Below, piece by piece: positions 42,073 to 52,265 of a DNA stretch of 64,000 nucleotides. Both the position numbers and the translations under genes were made by a program. The DNA is from an uncultured Clostridia bacterium (GTDB taxonomy: Bacteria > Bacillota > Clostridia > Lachnospirales > CAG-274), in the NCBI GenBank assembly GCA_947632615.1, contig CANRPW010000008.1, positions 1 to 64,000 on the forward strand. Direction: 5' to 3'. Within the stretch, counting starts at the first letter, position 1, and each line of letters starts with the position of its first letter. The notes below the pieces were generated by a model. The model did not search any database and had not been told where the DNA came from. It worked only from the letters and a program-made list of their open reading frames with translations.

Positions 42073-43041
42073 TCACAAAATGTCGTTAAATTCAACTGAA
42101 AATTCAGATAATATTATATTTTTGACAAGGGGATTTTCTTTTATTCTCACTTTCATATCCTTAAGTGCTTTAAGGTCTTTTCCCTCTGTTTTTATACTCA
42201 TTTCATAACAATATAAAAACTGACATTTAAGCCCGTATTTGTTATAGAAATATTCATTTGCAAGGTCTTCTCCATATTTTTTATCTCCCACAACAGGAAA
42301 ACCCAGCTCCTTCAAAACAGCTCTTATCTGATGGGTCTTTCCCGTTTCTAAGCCCACCCTGACGAGTGTATATCTGCCATTATGGCATATCGGCTCTATA
42401 TGTGTAAATGTTTCCTTGCTGCCGCTTATAGGGCTAAGAGATATCTCCGCCTGATTTGCGTTTTTTCGGTGCCACGCCCTTATGTCGGCTCTGTCATTTA
42501 AAATGCCCTGCACTATTGTTATATAATACTTTTCAATAAAATGCTCCTTAAACCCCAGATTAAGCTCCTGAGTTCCTCTCAGTGTCTTGCCGAAGGTCAC
42601 AAGCCCGCCTGTGTTCCTGTCAAGCCTGTTGCATACAGAGGGCACAAAATCATCTCTGAGCCCGCCCTTTTCACTAAGATAATATAATATCCTGCTGTTG
42701 AGGCAGTCTCCGTCTTTTACATCCGCCTGGGTCAGCATACCCACAGGTTTGTCCGCAATAATAATATGCTCATCTTCATAAATAATATCAAAGTCAACGG
42801 TATATTTTTTAAAGGTTTTTTCTTCTCTGAAGCTCTCTATTGTTTCATCGCTTAAAAAGAGGGCGACATTATCGCCCTCCTTCAATATTTCATTTCCTGC
42901 GGCTTTTTTGTCGTCAAGCTTGATGTTCTTTTTTCTGAGCATTTTGTAAATGAAGGATTTAGGCGCTTTGTTCATAAACTTCATAAGAAATTTATCAAGT
43001 CTTTGATTTTCGTTGTCCTTACTTATAATTATCTCCTTCAT
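42073..43041 (-). CDS. RluA/RluD-family RNA pseudouridine synthase
   Basis: 322 residues. The N-terminal S4 domain is about residues 8-65 (QRLDKFLMKFMNKAPKSFIYKMLRKKNIKLD). The catalytic domain has VCNRLDRNTGGLVTFGKT with the nucleophilic Asp (about residue 143), TGKTHQIRAVLKELGFPVVGDKKYG (about 238) and LYCYEM. It converts uridines to pseudouridine in rRNA (or tRNA). It starts 10 bp after prfB, with a GAGGCAG site. Confidence 0.92.
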   Translation of the reverse strand: MKEIIISKDNENQRLDKFLMKFMNKAPKSFIYKMLRKKNIKLDDKKAAGNEILKEGDNVALFLSDETIESFREEKTFKKYTVDFDIIYEDEHIIIADKPVGMLTQADVKDGDCLNSRILYYLSEKGGLRDDFVPSVCNRLDRNTGGLVTFGKTLRGTQELNLGFKEHFIEKYYITIVQGILNDRADIRAWHRKNANQAEISLSPISGSKETFTHIEPICHNGRYTLVRVGLETGKTHQIRAVLKELGFPVVGDKKYGEDLANEYFYNKYGLKCQFLYCYEMSIKTEGKDLKALKDMKVRIKENPLVKNIILSEFSVEFNDIL

Positions 43042-43051
43042 TTTGTCTGCC

Positions 43052-44155
43052 TCATGAATTTATCCACTTTAAATAAGCGTTTATAAAATTATCTATTTTA
43101 CCGTCCATAACGGCGCTTATGTTGCCTGTTTCTTCCTCTGTTCTTACATCCTTGACCATTGTATATGGCTGGAAAACATAGGAACGTATCTGTGAGCCCC
43201 ACTCTATTTTCTTTACCTCGCCTCTGATATCGGCAAGCTTTTCCATCTGCTTTTCTCTTTCCATTTCGTAAAGCTTAGATTTAAGCATTTTCATACAGGT
43301 CTCTCTGTTCTGCAGCTGGCTTCTCTGGGTCTGACAGCTGACTACAACGCCTGTGGGCTTATGTATAAGCCTTACGGCAGATGAAGTCTTGTTTATGTGC
43401 TGTCCGCCTGCGCCGCTGGAGCGGAATACCTGCATTTCAATATCATCGGGATTTATCTCAAAATCTATGTCGTCGTCAATTTCCGGCATAACATCGCAGG
43501 AAGCAAAGGACGTGTGTCTTTTCTTAGCGGCATCAAAGGGGGATATCCTTACAAGACGGTGTATGCCCTTTTCGCTTTTAAGAAGTCCGTAGGCGTTCTC
43601 GCCTTCAACTCTGAATGTCACGGACTTTATGCCCGCCTCGTCCCCTGCAAGATAGTCAAGCTCTTCTGCGGAAAAGCCGTGGTCATCACACCACTTGCCA
43701 TACATTCTGTAAAGCATGCTCGTCCAGTCGCAAGCCTCTGTTCCGCCGGCTCCCGAGTGAAGTGTAACGATACAGTTGCTGCTGTCATACTCTCCCGTGA
43801 GCAGGGTAGATATCCTGAGGTTTTCAAAATCCTCCAAAAACTTTGTCTTAAGGTTCTTTGCCTCAGTCACATAGCTCTCGTCGTTTTCCTCATTTCCCAT
43901 CTCTATGATAAGCATTATCTCGTCGTAAATGTCCTTAAGTGTATTATAGCTTTCCACCTTGGTCTTAAGTTGCTTAGTCTGTCTTAATATCTTCTGAGCC
44001 TCGTCCATATCATTCCAAAAATCAGGGTCGCCCGCTGTTTCTTCAAGCTCCTCTATTTTTACCTTGGCTTCTTCAATATTAAGGCTGTCGGCAAGCTCCT
44101 CAAGCCTTTTTTCATATCCGGAAAGCTCCTGCTTTATCTGATCAAGCGCTAACAT
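43052..44155 (-). CDS. prfB: Peptide chain release factor 2
   Basis: 367 residues, terminates at UGA and UAA. The ATG at 44155 is 9 nt after GAGGAG. Stop-codon recognition domain and GGQ loop are present: SSGAGGQHINKTSSAVRLIH (about 243-262). Most bacteria have a programmed +1 frameshift near codon 25. Here the frame is continuous: ELADSLNIEEAK reads straight through, with CTT AAT where CTT TGA would be. Autoregulation by frameshifting has therefore been lost. It lies between secA and an RluA-type gene. Confidence 0.96.
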   Translation of the reverse strand: MLALDQIKQELSGYEKRLEELADSLNIEEAKVKIEELEETAGDPDFWNDMDEAQKILRQTKQLKTKVESYNTLKDIYDEIMLIIEMGNEENDESYVTEAKNLKTKFLEDFENLRISTLLTGEYDSSNCIVTLHSGAGGTEACDWTSMLYRMYGKWCDDHGFSAEELDYLAGDEAGIKSVTFRVEGENAYGLLKSEKGIHRLVRISPFDAAKKRHTSFASCDVMPEIDDDIDFEINPDDIEMQVFRSSGAGGQHINKTSSAVRLIHKPTGVVVSCQTQRSQLQNRETCMKMLKSKLYEMEREKQMEKLADIRGEVKKIEWGSQIRSYVFQPYTMVKDVRTEEETGNISAVMDGKIDNFINAYLKWINS

Positions 44156-44193
44156 AATATACAACTCCTCAATTTATACTAAACTCTTTCCTA

Positions 44194-46770
44194 TCAGACG
44201 TTTTTGCCGCAGCAGTGCTTATATTTCTTGCCGCTTCCGCATGGGCAAGGGTCGTTACGTCCTATTTTCTTTTCCTTTCTTACCTTGGGTCCTCTTACAG
44301 AGCCTTCGTCCTTGTTTGTAGCAACAGGCTCAGCCACCTGCTCTCTTTCAACAGGCGCTGCGGGACGTATGTGGAAAAGTCCTCTGCACACATCGGTCTG
44401 AATATTATTGCTAAGCTCGTCAAACATATCATAGCTTAAAAACTTGTATTCAATAAGAGGATCTCTCTGTGCAAGAGAGTGAAGGCTTACGCCCTGGCGC
44501 ATCTGATCCATATCGTCAATATGGTTCATCCACTTCTGGTCTACCACCTTAAGAGTAATAACTCTCTCGGCTTCTCTCATCATTTCTTCGCCAAACTCTG
44601 CCTCTTTAGCCTCATAAGCCGCCTTTGCCGCGCTTATAAGTCTTTCCTCTATATCTGTAGGCATAAGCTTTTCTCCCATAAGCTCCTCTTTTGTAAGCAC
44701 AATGGGAGGAAGCATAAATATGCTCATCATATGCTCGTTAAGAGAAGTCATATCCCACTCATCGGCATTGGAGTCGGCAGGCGCGTAAAGAGCAACCTCT
44801 CTTCTGATAACAGACTCTATCATATTGAGTATCTTGTCTTTAAGGCTTGCCCCCGAAAGTACCTCTTTTCGCTCGCCGTAGATTATCTCTCTCTGCTCGT
44901 TCATTACCTGATCGTATTCAAGAAGATGCTTTCTGGTTGCGAAGTTGTTGCTCTCAACCTTCTTCTGAGCGTTTTCAATGGCATTGGTGAGCATTTTAGC
45001 CTCTATAGGCTCGTCCTCGTCAAGTCCCATGGCAGCTATAGCCTTGCCAACTCTTTCAGAGCCAAAAAGGCGCATAAGATCGTCCTCTAAAGAAATGTAA
45101 AATCTTGACTCTCCCGGGTCGCCCTGTCTGCCCGAACGACCTCTCAGCTGGTTGTCAATTCGTCTTGACTCGTGGCGCTCTGTACCTATTATCTTAAGTC
45201 CGCCAAGCTCAGCCACGCCCTCGCCAAGCTTAATATCAGTACCTCTACCTGCCATATTGGTGGCAATGGTTACTGTCTTAGGCTCGCCTGCATGAGCAAC
45301 TATCTCAGCTTCCTTCTCGTGATATTTAGCATTGAGCACCTGATGAGGTATGCCCTCACGCTTAAGCATTTTGCTCAAAAGCTCCGATTTGTCTATAGTA
45401 ACAGTACCAACAAGCACAGGCTGACCCTTTTCGTAGGCTTCCTTAACTGCCTTAACAACGGCTCTCAGCTTGCCTGCCTCTGTCTGATAAACCTGGTCTC
45501 CCAAGTCCTTTCTTATAACAGGCTCGTTTGTAGGTATACAAACAACGTCCATACCGTATATCTGACGGAATTCGCCCTCTTCTGTCTGCGCAGTACCTGT
45601 CATACCTGCTTTTTTATCATATTTGTTAAAGAAGTTCTGGAAGGTTATGGTTGCGAGGGTCTTGCTTTCACGCTTTACCTCTACGCCTTCCTTTGCTTCT
45701 ATAGCCTGATGAAGTCCGTCGGAGTATCTTCTGCCCGGCATCATACGACCTGTAAATTCGTCTACTATGATGATCTGCTCGTCCTTGACAACGTAGTCCT
45801 TGTCACGGTGCATATTATAATTTGCCTTAAGAGCATTGTTTATATAGTGCTGAAGCTCCATATTTTCAGGGTCTGAAAGGTTCTTGATAGCGAAATATCT
45901 TTCAGCCTTATGGATACCGTCCTGAGTAAGAGAGACCGTCTTGCCCTTTTCGTCAACAACATAGTCGCCCTCTTCCTGAAGCTCCTCTCTTATAAGAGGA
46001 TTAAGAGCCTCCTGCTCGTTTATTATTCTGCCTGCGGTAAGTGTCTTTGCAAATGCGTCGGCAAGGTCATAAAGCTTTGTAGACTTGCCTGCAGCGCCTG
46101 AAATGATAAGAGGTGTTCTTGCTTCGTCTATAAGAACAGAGTCCACCTCGTCCACTATAGCATAGTGAAGCCCTCTCTGAACCATATCCTGCTCATAGAC
46201 AACCATATTGTCACGGAGATAGTCAAATCCAAGCTCGTTGTTTGTAGAATAAGTAATATCGCAGTTATAAGCCTCCTGCTTTTCGGGCTTAGACATATCG
46301 TGAAGATTAACACCGACAGTAAGCCCCAAAAACTCATGTATCTGACCCATCCACTCGGCGTCACGCTGAGCAAGATATTCGTTTACCGTAACTATATGAA
46401 CGCCCTTGCCCTCAAGCGCATTGAGATAAGCAGGCAGTGTAGAAACAAGTGTTTTACCTTCACCTGTTTTCATCTCGGCAATTCTGCCCTGATGTAAAAC
46501 AACACCGCCAATAAGCTGAACGTCAAAGTGTCTCATACCCAAAACTCTCTTGCCCGCTTCTCTTACAACGGCAAACGCCTCGGGCAGTATATCGTCAAGA
46601 GTTTTTCCGTTTGCGAGAAGCTCTTTAAAATAAGGTGTCTTTGCCTTAAGCTCCTCATCGGATAACTTCTGTATCTCAGGTTCAAGACTGTTTATCTTAT
46701 CAACTATAGGTCTTATCTTCTTAAGCTCTTTGTCACTGTAGGTTCCAAATATTTTTTCTATTATATTCAT
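44194..46770 (-). CDS. secA: Protein translocase ATPase SecA
   Basis: 858 residues, drives preproteins through SecYEG. It has [17 protein letters not shown] (Walker A, about residue 102), [23 protein letters not shown] (Walker B, about 205), the preprotein cross-linking domain, [18 protein letters not shown] and [10 protein letters not shown]. The C-terminal zinc SEC-C motif [16 protein letters not shown] is present. The start follows TAAGGAG. It is upstream of prfB on the same strand, a common bacterial order. Confidence 0.98.
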   Translation of the reverse strand: MNIIEKIFGTYSDKELKKIRPIVDKINSLEPEIQKLSDEELKAKTPYFKELLANGKTLDDILPEAFAVVREAGKRVLGMRHFDVQLIGGVVLHQGRIAEMKTGEGKTLVSTLPAYLNALEGKGVHIVTVNEYLAQRDAEWMGQIHEFLGLTVGVNLHDMSKPEKQEAYNCDITYSTNNELGFDYLRDNMVVYEQDMVQRGLHYAIVDEVDSVLIDEARTPLIISGAAGKSTKLYDLADAFAKTLTAGRIINEQEALNPLIREELQEEGDYVVDEKGKTVSLTQDGIHKAERYFAIKNLSDPENMELQHYINNALKANYNMHRDKDYVVKDEQIIIVDEFTGRMMPGRRYSDGLHQAIEAKEGVEVKRESKTLATITFQNFFNKYDKKAGMTGTAQTEEGEFRQIYGMDVVCIPTNEPVIRKDLGDQVYQTEAGKLRAVVKAVKEAYEKGQPVLVGTVTIDKSELLSKMLKREGIPHQVLNAKYHEKEAEIVAHAGEPKTVTIATNMAGRGTDIKLGEGVAELGGLKIIGTERHESRRIDNQLRGRSGRQGDPGESRFYISLEDDLMRLFGSERVGKAIAAMGLDEDEPIEAKMLTNAIENAQKKVESNNFATRKHLLEYDQVMNEQREIIYGERKEVLSGASLKDKILNMIESVIRREVALYAPADSNADEWDMTSLNEHMMSIFMLPPIVLTKEELMGEKLMPTDIEERLISAAKAAYEAKEAEFGEEMMREAERVITLKVVDQKWMNHIDDMDQMRQGVSLHSLAQRDPLIEYKFLSYDMFDELSNNIQTDVCRGLFHIRPAAPVEREQVAEPVATNKDEGSVRGPKVRKEKKIGRNDPCPCGSGKKYKHCCGKNV

Positions 46771-46954
46771 AAATACAGCTCCTTAATTGTAAATACACAT
46801 AATTATCCATGTTAATTAGATTATACCATAATAAATAGTTTACCACATATATATACGACTATACAAGCCAAAGTTTTATAATTTTAAACTTTTTTAATAA
46901 TTTTTAAGGAACAACCTAAATTTAAACCTTTGCCAACCATACTGCGGAGCCGCT

Positions 46955-47093
46955 CGGGGCGAGGTGAGGTCTGCCGACGGAGGGGACAAGGGACACCCGT
47001 ATGGGTGTCCCTTGTCCCCTCCGTCGGCAGACCTCACCTCGCCCCGACCCGTGGCACGCCTCACAAACCGCCTGCGGCGGTTTGTGAGGCGTG
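46955..47093. repeat. Hairpin cassette 9 (two stems) between secA and deacetylase; second stem is inside the deacetylase frame
   Basis: 46955-47046 has 44-bp perfect arms and core ACCC-GTAT-GGGT. 47055-47093 has 18-bp perfect arms, core CCGCCTGCGGCGG. The deacetylase stop codon (47061-47063) lies in the left arm of the second stem. Confidence 0.95.
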
Positions 47094-47963
47094 GCTGTCC
47101 AATTTTTCAAACTTACCAAACACTTCTGCCGTGCCGACTCCGGAAGGTCTTAAATAGCGATATAGAGTATATAAGTCCTCCGGTCCGTCGATATAGTTGG
47201 GTTTTTCTGTGCAGTTGACTATGGCATTAAAGCCCAGCTCCTTAACTATGCCGTCACTGCAGTCGCTGAAGCTTCCGTAAGGATATATAAAGGCAGTAGG
47301 CTTTCTGCCCGTACATTCGAGTATCTGCTCATTCACCTTTTCAAGATCCTTTTTAAGAAGTTCGCTGTACTGCTCCTCACTTTCCCCCTTCTTTTTTGCC
47401 GCACCTTTTCTGCCGTTTTCTATTTTGTGAAGATAGTAGGTGTGGTTTTGAAATTCAAATATGCCCGTCTTTGACATTTCATTTATTTCTTCCATGTTCA
47501 GATGGGAATATTCTATGTTGTGATCTTCTTCTTTCGTAAACATTTCCGTAAGCTCACCTATTACCCCCACTACCACCTTTGCATTGTAATTTTCAAAAAG
47601 TGGAGCGCCTATAACATAAAGGCTTTCATATCCATCATCAAAGGTGAGTACAATGGGCTTTTCGGGCAATTCGCCATTTCCCTCCACATAGGCTATAAGA
47701 TCGTTTATTCCCACAGTAGTATAGCCCTTTTCATCTATGTATTTAAGGTCACTTTCAAGCTCTGCCTTAGTTACGGTGTACTTGTTTCCATAAGCCTTGT
47801 CGGTTATGTTGTGATACATAAGTATAGGCACAAAAATGCCGCTTTCCTCTCCCTCCGCATATACTCCTTCAGAAGCTCTGTCTTCATTTATATAATAAGC
47901 AAGCCCCGAAACAAGTCCTATTCCCATAATGAGAGCCGTCAGCCCCATAATTATTTTTTTCAA
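47061..47963 (-). CDS. Secreted/anchored polysaccharide deacetylase
   Basis: 300 residues, NodB-type. An N-terminal membrane anchor (KKIIMGLTALIMGIGLVSGLAYY) places it outside the cell. Catalytic and metal residues are LTFDDGYES (Asp-Asp, about 107), FEFQNHTYYLH (about 165) and AFIYPYGSFSD (about 226). By family it removes N-acetyl groups from peptidoglycan or another glycan. The start is TTG, 8 nt after GGAGGG. The last 11 residues (DSHASQTAAGG and L) are encoded by hairpin cassette 9, so the native C-terminus appears replaced. It follows sigE by 61 bp. Confidence 0.88.
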   Translation of the reverse strand: MKKIIMGLTALIMGIGLVSGLAYYINEDRASEGVYAEGEESGIFVPILMYHNITDKAYGNKYTVTKAELESDLKYIDEKGYTTVGINDLIAYVEGNGELPEKPIVLTFDDGYESLYVIGAPLFENYNAKVVVGVIGELTEMFTKEEDHNIEYSHLNMEEINEMSKTGIFEFQNHTYYLHKIENGRKGAAKKKGESEEQYSELLKKDLEKVNEQILECTGRKPTAFIYPYGSFSDCSDGIVKELGFNAIVNCTEKPNYIDGPEDLYTLYRYLRPSGVGTAEVFGKFEKLDSHASQTAAGGL

Positions 47964-48024
47964 TAAAAAAGCCCTCCAACCTTTTTATAAATCTATATGA
48001 AGGCGCAAGGACTTTTATGAAAAA

Positions 48025-48750
48025 TCACATAAACTTGACCATTTCTTTTTTAAGTCTTACTATTATTTTCTTTTCAAGCCTCGAAATATAGCTCTGGCTT
48101 ATACCTAACTTGTCAGCCACCTCTTTTTGTGTCATTTCCTCGCCGTTTTTAAGCCCAAACCTCAGCTCTATTATAATGCGCTCTCTTGTGGAAAGCTTGT
48201 TTATGGCGTTTTTAAGCAGAGTTCTGTCAACCTCGTCTTCAATGTCCCTGTAAATAATGTCAACGTCTGTGCCTAAAATGTCAGAAAGCAAAAGCTCATT
48301 TCCTTCCCAATCCACATTCAGCGGCTCGTCTATAGAAACCTCGGCTCTTGTTCTGGTGTTGCGCCTTAAATACATAAGTATTTCATTTTCAATGCACCTT
48401 GAAGCATAAGTGGCTATTTTTATTTTTTTGTCTGCCTTAAAGGTATTTATTGCCTTGATAAGCCCTATAGTGCCTATTGAAATAAGATCCTCTATGTTTA
48501 TGCCCGTATTTTCAAATTTTCTCGCTATATAAACCACAAGCCTGAGGTTGTGCTCTATAAGCACCTTCTTCGCCTGCTCTGCCCCCTCGCCGGAAAGCTG
48601 CGCCGTATACCTTGCCTCCTCCTCGGCTTCAAGGGGTGCAGGCAAAACCTCCGTGCCTCCTATGTAATAGATCTCATCTTCTTTATTTTTTCCGAATACA
48701 CTTTTCAAAAACTCAAGCAGCATTGTGAGCATTCTCCTTAACATTCTCAT
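48025..48750 (-). CDS. sigE: Sporulation RNA polymerase sigma-E (pro-form)
   Basis: 241 residues, early mother-cell sigma factor. The amphipathic pro-sequence (residues 1 to about 30) runs up to DEIYYIGG, the region cut by SpoIIGA. Region 2 is nearly identical to B. subtilis: [33 protein letters not shown] and [18 protein letters not shown]. Region 4 is [22 protein letters not shown]. The ATG at 48750 is 3 nt after GGGGAGG and that at 48744 is 9 nt after it; the second may be used. It overlaps the spoIIGA end by 38 bp, so the pair is coupled. Confidence 0.97.
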   Translation of the reverse strand: MRMLRRMLTMLLEFLKSVFGKNKEDEIYYIGGTEVLPAPLEAEEEARYTAQLSGEGAEQAKKVLIEHNLRLVVYIARKFENTGINIEDLISIGTIGLIKAINTFKADKKIKIATYASRCIENEILMYLRRNTRTRAEVSIDEPLNVDWEGNELLLSDILGTDVDIIYRDIEDEVDRTLLKNAINKLSTRERIIIELRFGLKNGEEMTQKEVADKLGISQSYISRLEKKIIVRLKKEMVKFM

Positions 48751-49624
48751 TGACCTCCCCGATATTAAGAATTTCAGTGTTTATAAGTCCCTTAAAGCTG
48801 CCCTCCGATGACAGCTTCATAAAGGATATGCCTATCAGTACATTTTCATAAAGTCTTTCATTTATATAAAGCCTGTCAGGCTCAAAGCAGGGCAAAACTC
48901 CGCCGCTGTTTCCAAGACTTCTGTAAAGCGCAAAATAAAAATTCACTTCTGCTCCCTTGTCGGCGATGTAGCCGTACAGATCGTCCTTAAGCCTGTCACC
49001 CTCGGGCAGAGCAGCCTTTACAGCATCAAATTCTGCCACAATAACAGCCTTTCCCGTAACAGGCTCTTTAAGAGTGCTGCCCGTGTCGGCAAGGGCTTTA
49101 AACTCAGCGCTTCCCCACTTAAGCTCAACACGCACCTGGCAAAATTCTCTTTTTCTTATTACCGAATTTCTGTATATCTTCCTTATAAAGCTTATGACAA
49201 TGTAAGAAACACCCACGGATACAACAAAAACTCCTATAGATATGTGCTTTAAGCCATAGCTTATATTTTCGCCTATGTAACGCCCCGCATTTGTAAAGTA
49301 AAAAAGTCCGCTGCATATTCCGCCTACTAAAAATGTCCCTAATATCACCGCCCCCAAAAGCCTTAAATACGCCTTAAAACCTCCGGGAAGATAAGCTATA
49401 TATACGCTTGCCATCATAAGAGCCATATACCCCACCGGGTTTCTGAAAATTATAGCCCTACCCCAAAGGGCAATAAGTGTATAGCCAAGCCCGGCAAAAA
49501 GGCTGCCCAAAAAGCAGAGAAGAATATTTCTTTTGACTTTTAAAAATAATCTTACGCATAAAAATACAAAAAACACCATTATAAAATTTATAAAAAATAA
49601 TACATCAGCATAAACCGTTATCAT
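48713..49624 (-). CDS. spoIIGA: Sporulation sigma-E factor-processing peptidase SpoIIGA
   Basis: 303 residues from the ATG at 49624 after AGAGGTG; a longer frame from 49675 has no site. Five N-terminal membrane helices (about residues 1-150) precede a cytosolic aspartic-protease domain. That has the D-T/S-G motif in [24 protein letters not shown] (about residue 175). It forms a dimer in the septum and cleaves pro-sigma-E when signalled by SpoIIR. The gene order spoIIGA-sigE is conserved, but sigG does not follow. Confidence 0.94.
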   Translation of the reverse strand: MITVYADVLFFINFIMVFFVFLCVRLFLKVKRNILLCFLGSLFAGLGYTLIALWGRAIIFRNPVGYMALMMASVYIAYLPGGFKAYLRLLGAVILGTFLVGGICSGLFYFTNAGRYIGENISYGLKHISIGVFVVSVGVSYIVISFIRKIYRNSVIRKREFCQVRVELKWGSAEFKALADTGSTLKEPVTGKAVIVAEFDAVKAALPEGDRLKDDLYGYIADKGAEVNFYFALYRSLGNSGGVLPCFEPDRLYINERLYENVLIGISFMKLSSEGSFKGLINTEILNIGEVNENVKENAHNAA

Positions 49625-49777
49625 TTTTTCACCTCTTTCAAAACCTATATAAATTATACAACTCATAAATGGCAATAAATGGCAAAACTTGTAATGGAAT
49701 TTATAAAAAATATTTAATTGTTATATGTGCACAATATTTATATGTCAAATATGTTAAAAACAACTAAAAACCATTTA

Positions 49778-49806
49778 TTGACATAAGTAAAAAAAATGTG
49801 TATAAT
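49778..49806 (+). promoter_or_regulatory. Sigma-A promoter of gdhA
   Basis: Perfect TTGACA (49778-49783), 17 bp, perfect TATAAT (49801-49806). It is followed by a leader of about 180 nt. Confidence 0.85.
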
Positions 49807-49811
49807 ATATC

Positions 49812-51326
<1,515 letters not shown>

Positions 51327-51343
51327 TACTTAAAATAAAATCT

Positions 51344-51383
51344 AAGGTCAATCACTGCTTAAGGGTCGTGATTGACCTTTTTT
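51344..51383 (+). terminator. Terminator of gdhA
   Basis: AAGGTCAATCAC pairs perfectly with GTGATTGACCTT across 12 nt, followed by TTTTTT. Confidence 0.93.
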
Positions 51384-51398
51384 AATGGAGGTAAAAAT

Positions 51399-51884
51399 AT
51401 GTTCAGAAAAATGAGGCGTTTTAAACAGCTTTTGTCGGAGCAGGAAAGCATTGAAGTATTGAATAGATGTACCTCGGGCGTACTTGCAGTATCGGGAGAT
51501 GACGACTATCCTTATGCCGTACCCTTAAGCTATGTCTATAAAGACGGAAAGCTATATTTTCACTGCGCTCTTACGGGACACAAAATAGACAGTATAAAAA
51601 GAAATGATAAAGTTTCCTTCTGCGTTATAGATAAAGATGATGTTGTTCCCGAAAAATATACAACCTATTTCAGAAGTGTAATAGTATTCGGCAGAGCAAA
51701 GATCATAGAGGATAGGGATGAAAAAATAAGAATAGCCATGCTGCTGGGTGAAAAATATAATCCGGGACACCCAAAGGATGCAATGGAAGAAATCCACCGA
51801 CTTTTCTCCGCCCTTTGCATAATAGAGCTTGACATAGAGCATATAACGGGTAAGGCTGCCAAGGAGCTGGTGGCAAAGCCATAA
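51399..51884 (+). CDS. Pyridoxamine 5'-phosphate oxidase-like FMN-binding protein (NimA-type)
   Basis: 161 residues from the ATG at 51399, 6-7 nt after TGGAGG. Split-barrel flavin fold: LNRCTSGVLAVSGDDDYPYAVPLSYVYKDGKLYFHCALTGHKIDSI is the typical N-terminal half. The VIVFGRAKII strand and the C-terminal IELDIEHITGK follow. Relatives reduce nitroimidazoles or bind flavin/heme. Substrate unknown. Its start lies just beyond the gdhA terminator, so some readthrough may express it. Confidence 0.87.
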   Translation: MFRKMRRFKQLLSEQESIEVLNRCTSGVLAVSGDDDYPYAVPLSYVYKDGKLYFHCALTGHKIDSIKRNDKVSFCVIDKDDVVPEKYTTYFRSVIVFGRAKIIEDRDEKIRIAMLLGEKYNPGHPKDAMEEIHRLFSALCIIELDIEHITGKAAKELVAKP

Positions 51885-52216
51885 ATTCACCCCGGTGCCG
51901 CTGTGGCTTATTGTCTTTCCGGATACGCGACCGAAAAATACCCCGACCGCCCACCCCTACTCCGGTGCCGCTGTGGTTTATTGTCCTTCCCGATACGCCC
52001 CGAAAGAAACCCCGACCGCCCACCCCTACTCCGGTGCCGCTGTGGCTGACCCATTCACGGGTTACCTCCGGCAGAAGGCAGAGGCTCACCCAGCCACTCT
52101 TGCCGACAACAAAAGGCTTTGGCACGCCGGAACAACAGCAGGGGTGGGCGGCCGGGGCGTTCTCTGACCACTGCGGCTGTAAGTGAAAGCCCACCAATGT
52201 TTGGGGCTAATACATA
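51885..52216. repeat. GC-rich repeat region with 69-70-bp tandem units
   Basis: CCGGTGCCGCTGTGG occurs at 51892, 51962 and 52031, giving two complete units (70 and 69 bp) and a partial third. Each unit carries CCCCGACCGCCCACCCCTAC, and an inverted near-copy of that word (CAGGGGTGGGCGGCCGGGGCG) lies near 52139. The GTGCCGCTGTGG word is the same as in the 6052-6335 repeat. Called ORFs here lack ribosome sites. No gene is seen. Confidence 0.88.
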
Positions 52217-52255
52217 CAAAAAAGGACCTATCCTTATTTTTGGATAGATCCTTAT
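52217..52255 (-). terminator. Terminator of decarboxylase cluster
   Basis: On the minus strand AAGGATCTATCC pairs with GGATAGGTCCTT (one G-U), loop AAAAATAA, followed by TTTTTT. Confidence 0.9.
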
Positions 52256-52265
52256 TTTTATTTGC

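Noticed and set aside
43052..44164. Programmed frameshift in prfB
   Set aside because: Frame is continuous from a well-placed ATG; no in-frame TGA near codon 25.
44479..45876. Long plus-strand ORFs (203 and 234 codons) inside secA
   Set aside because: Antisense shadows; secA is complete and conserved.
51703..52197. ORFs of 90-164 codons on both strands in the tandem repeat region
   Set aside because: Low-complexity repeat products without ribosome sites, partly antisense to a real gene.
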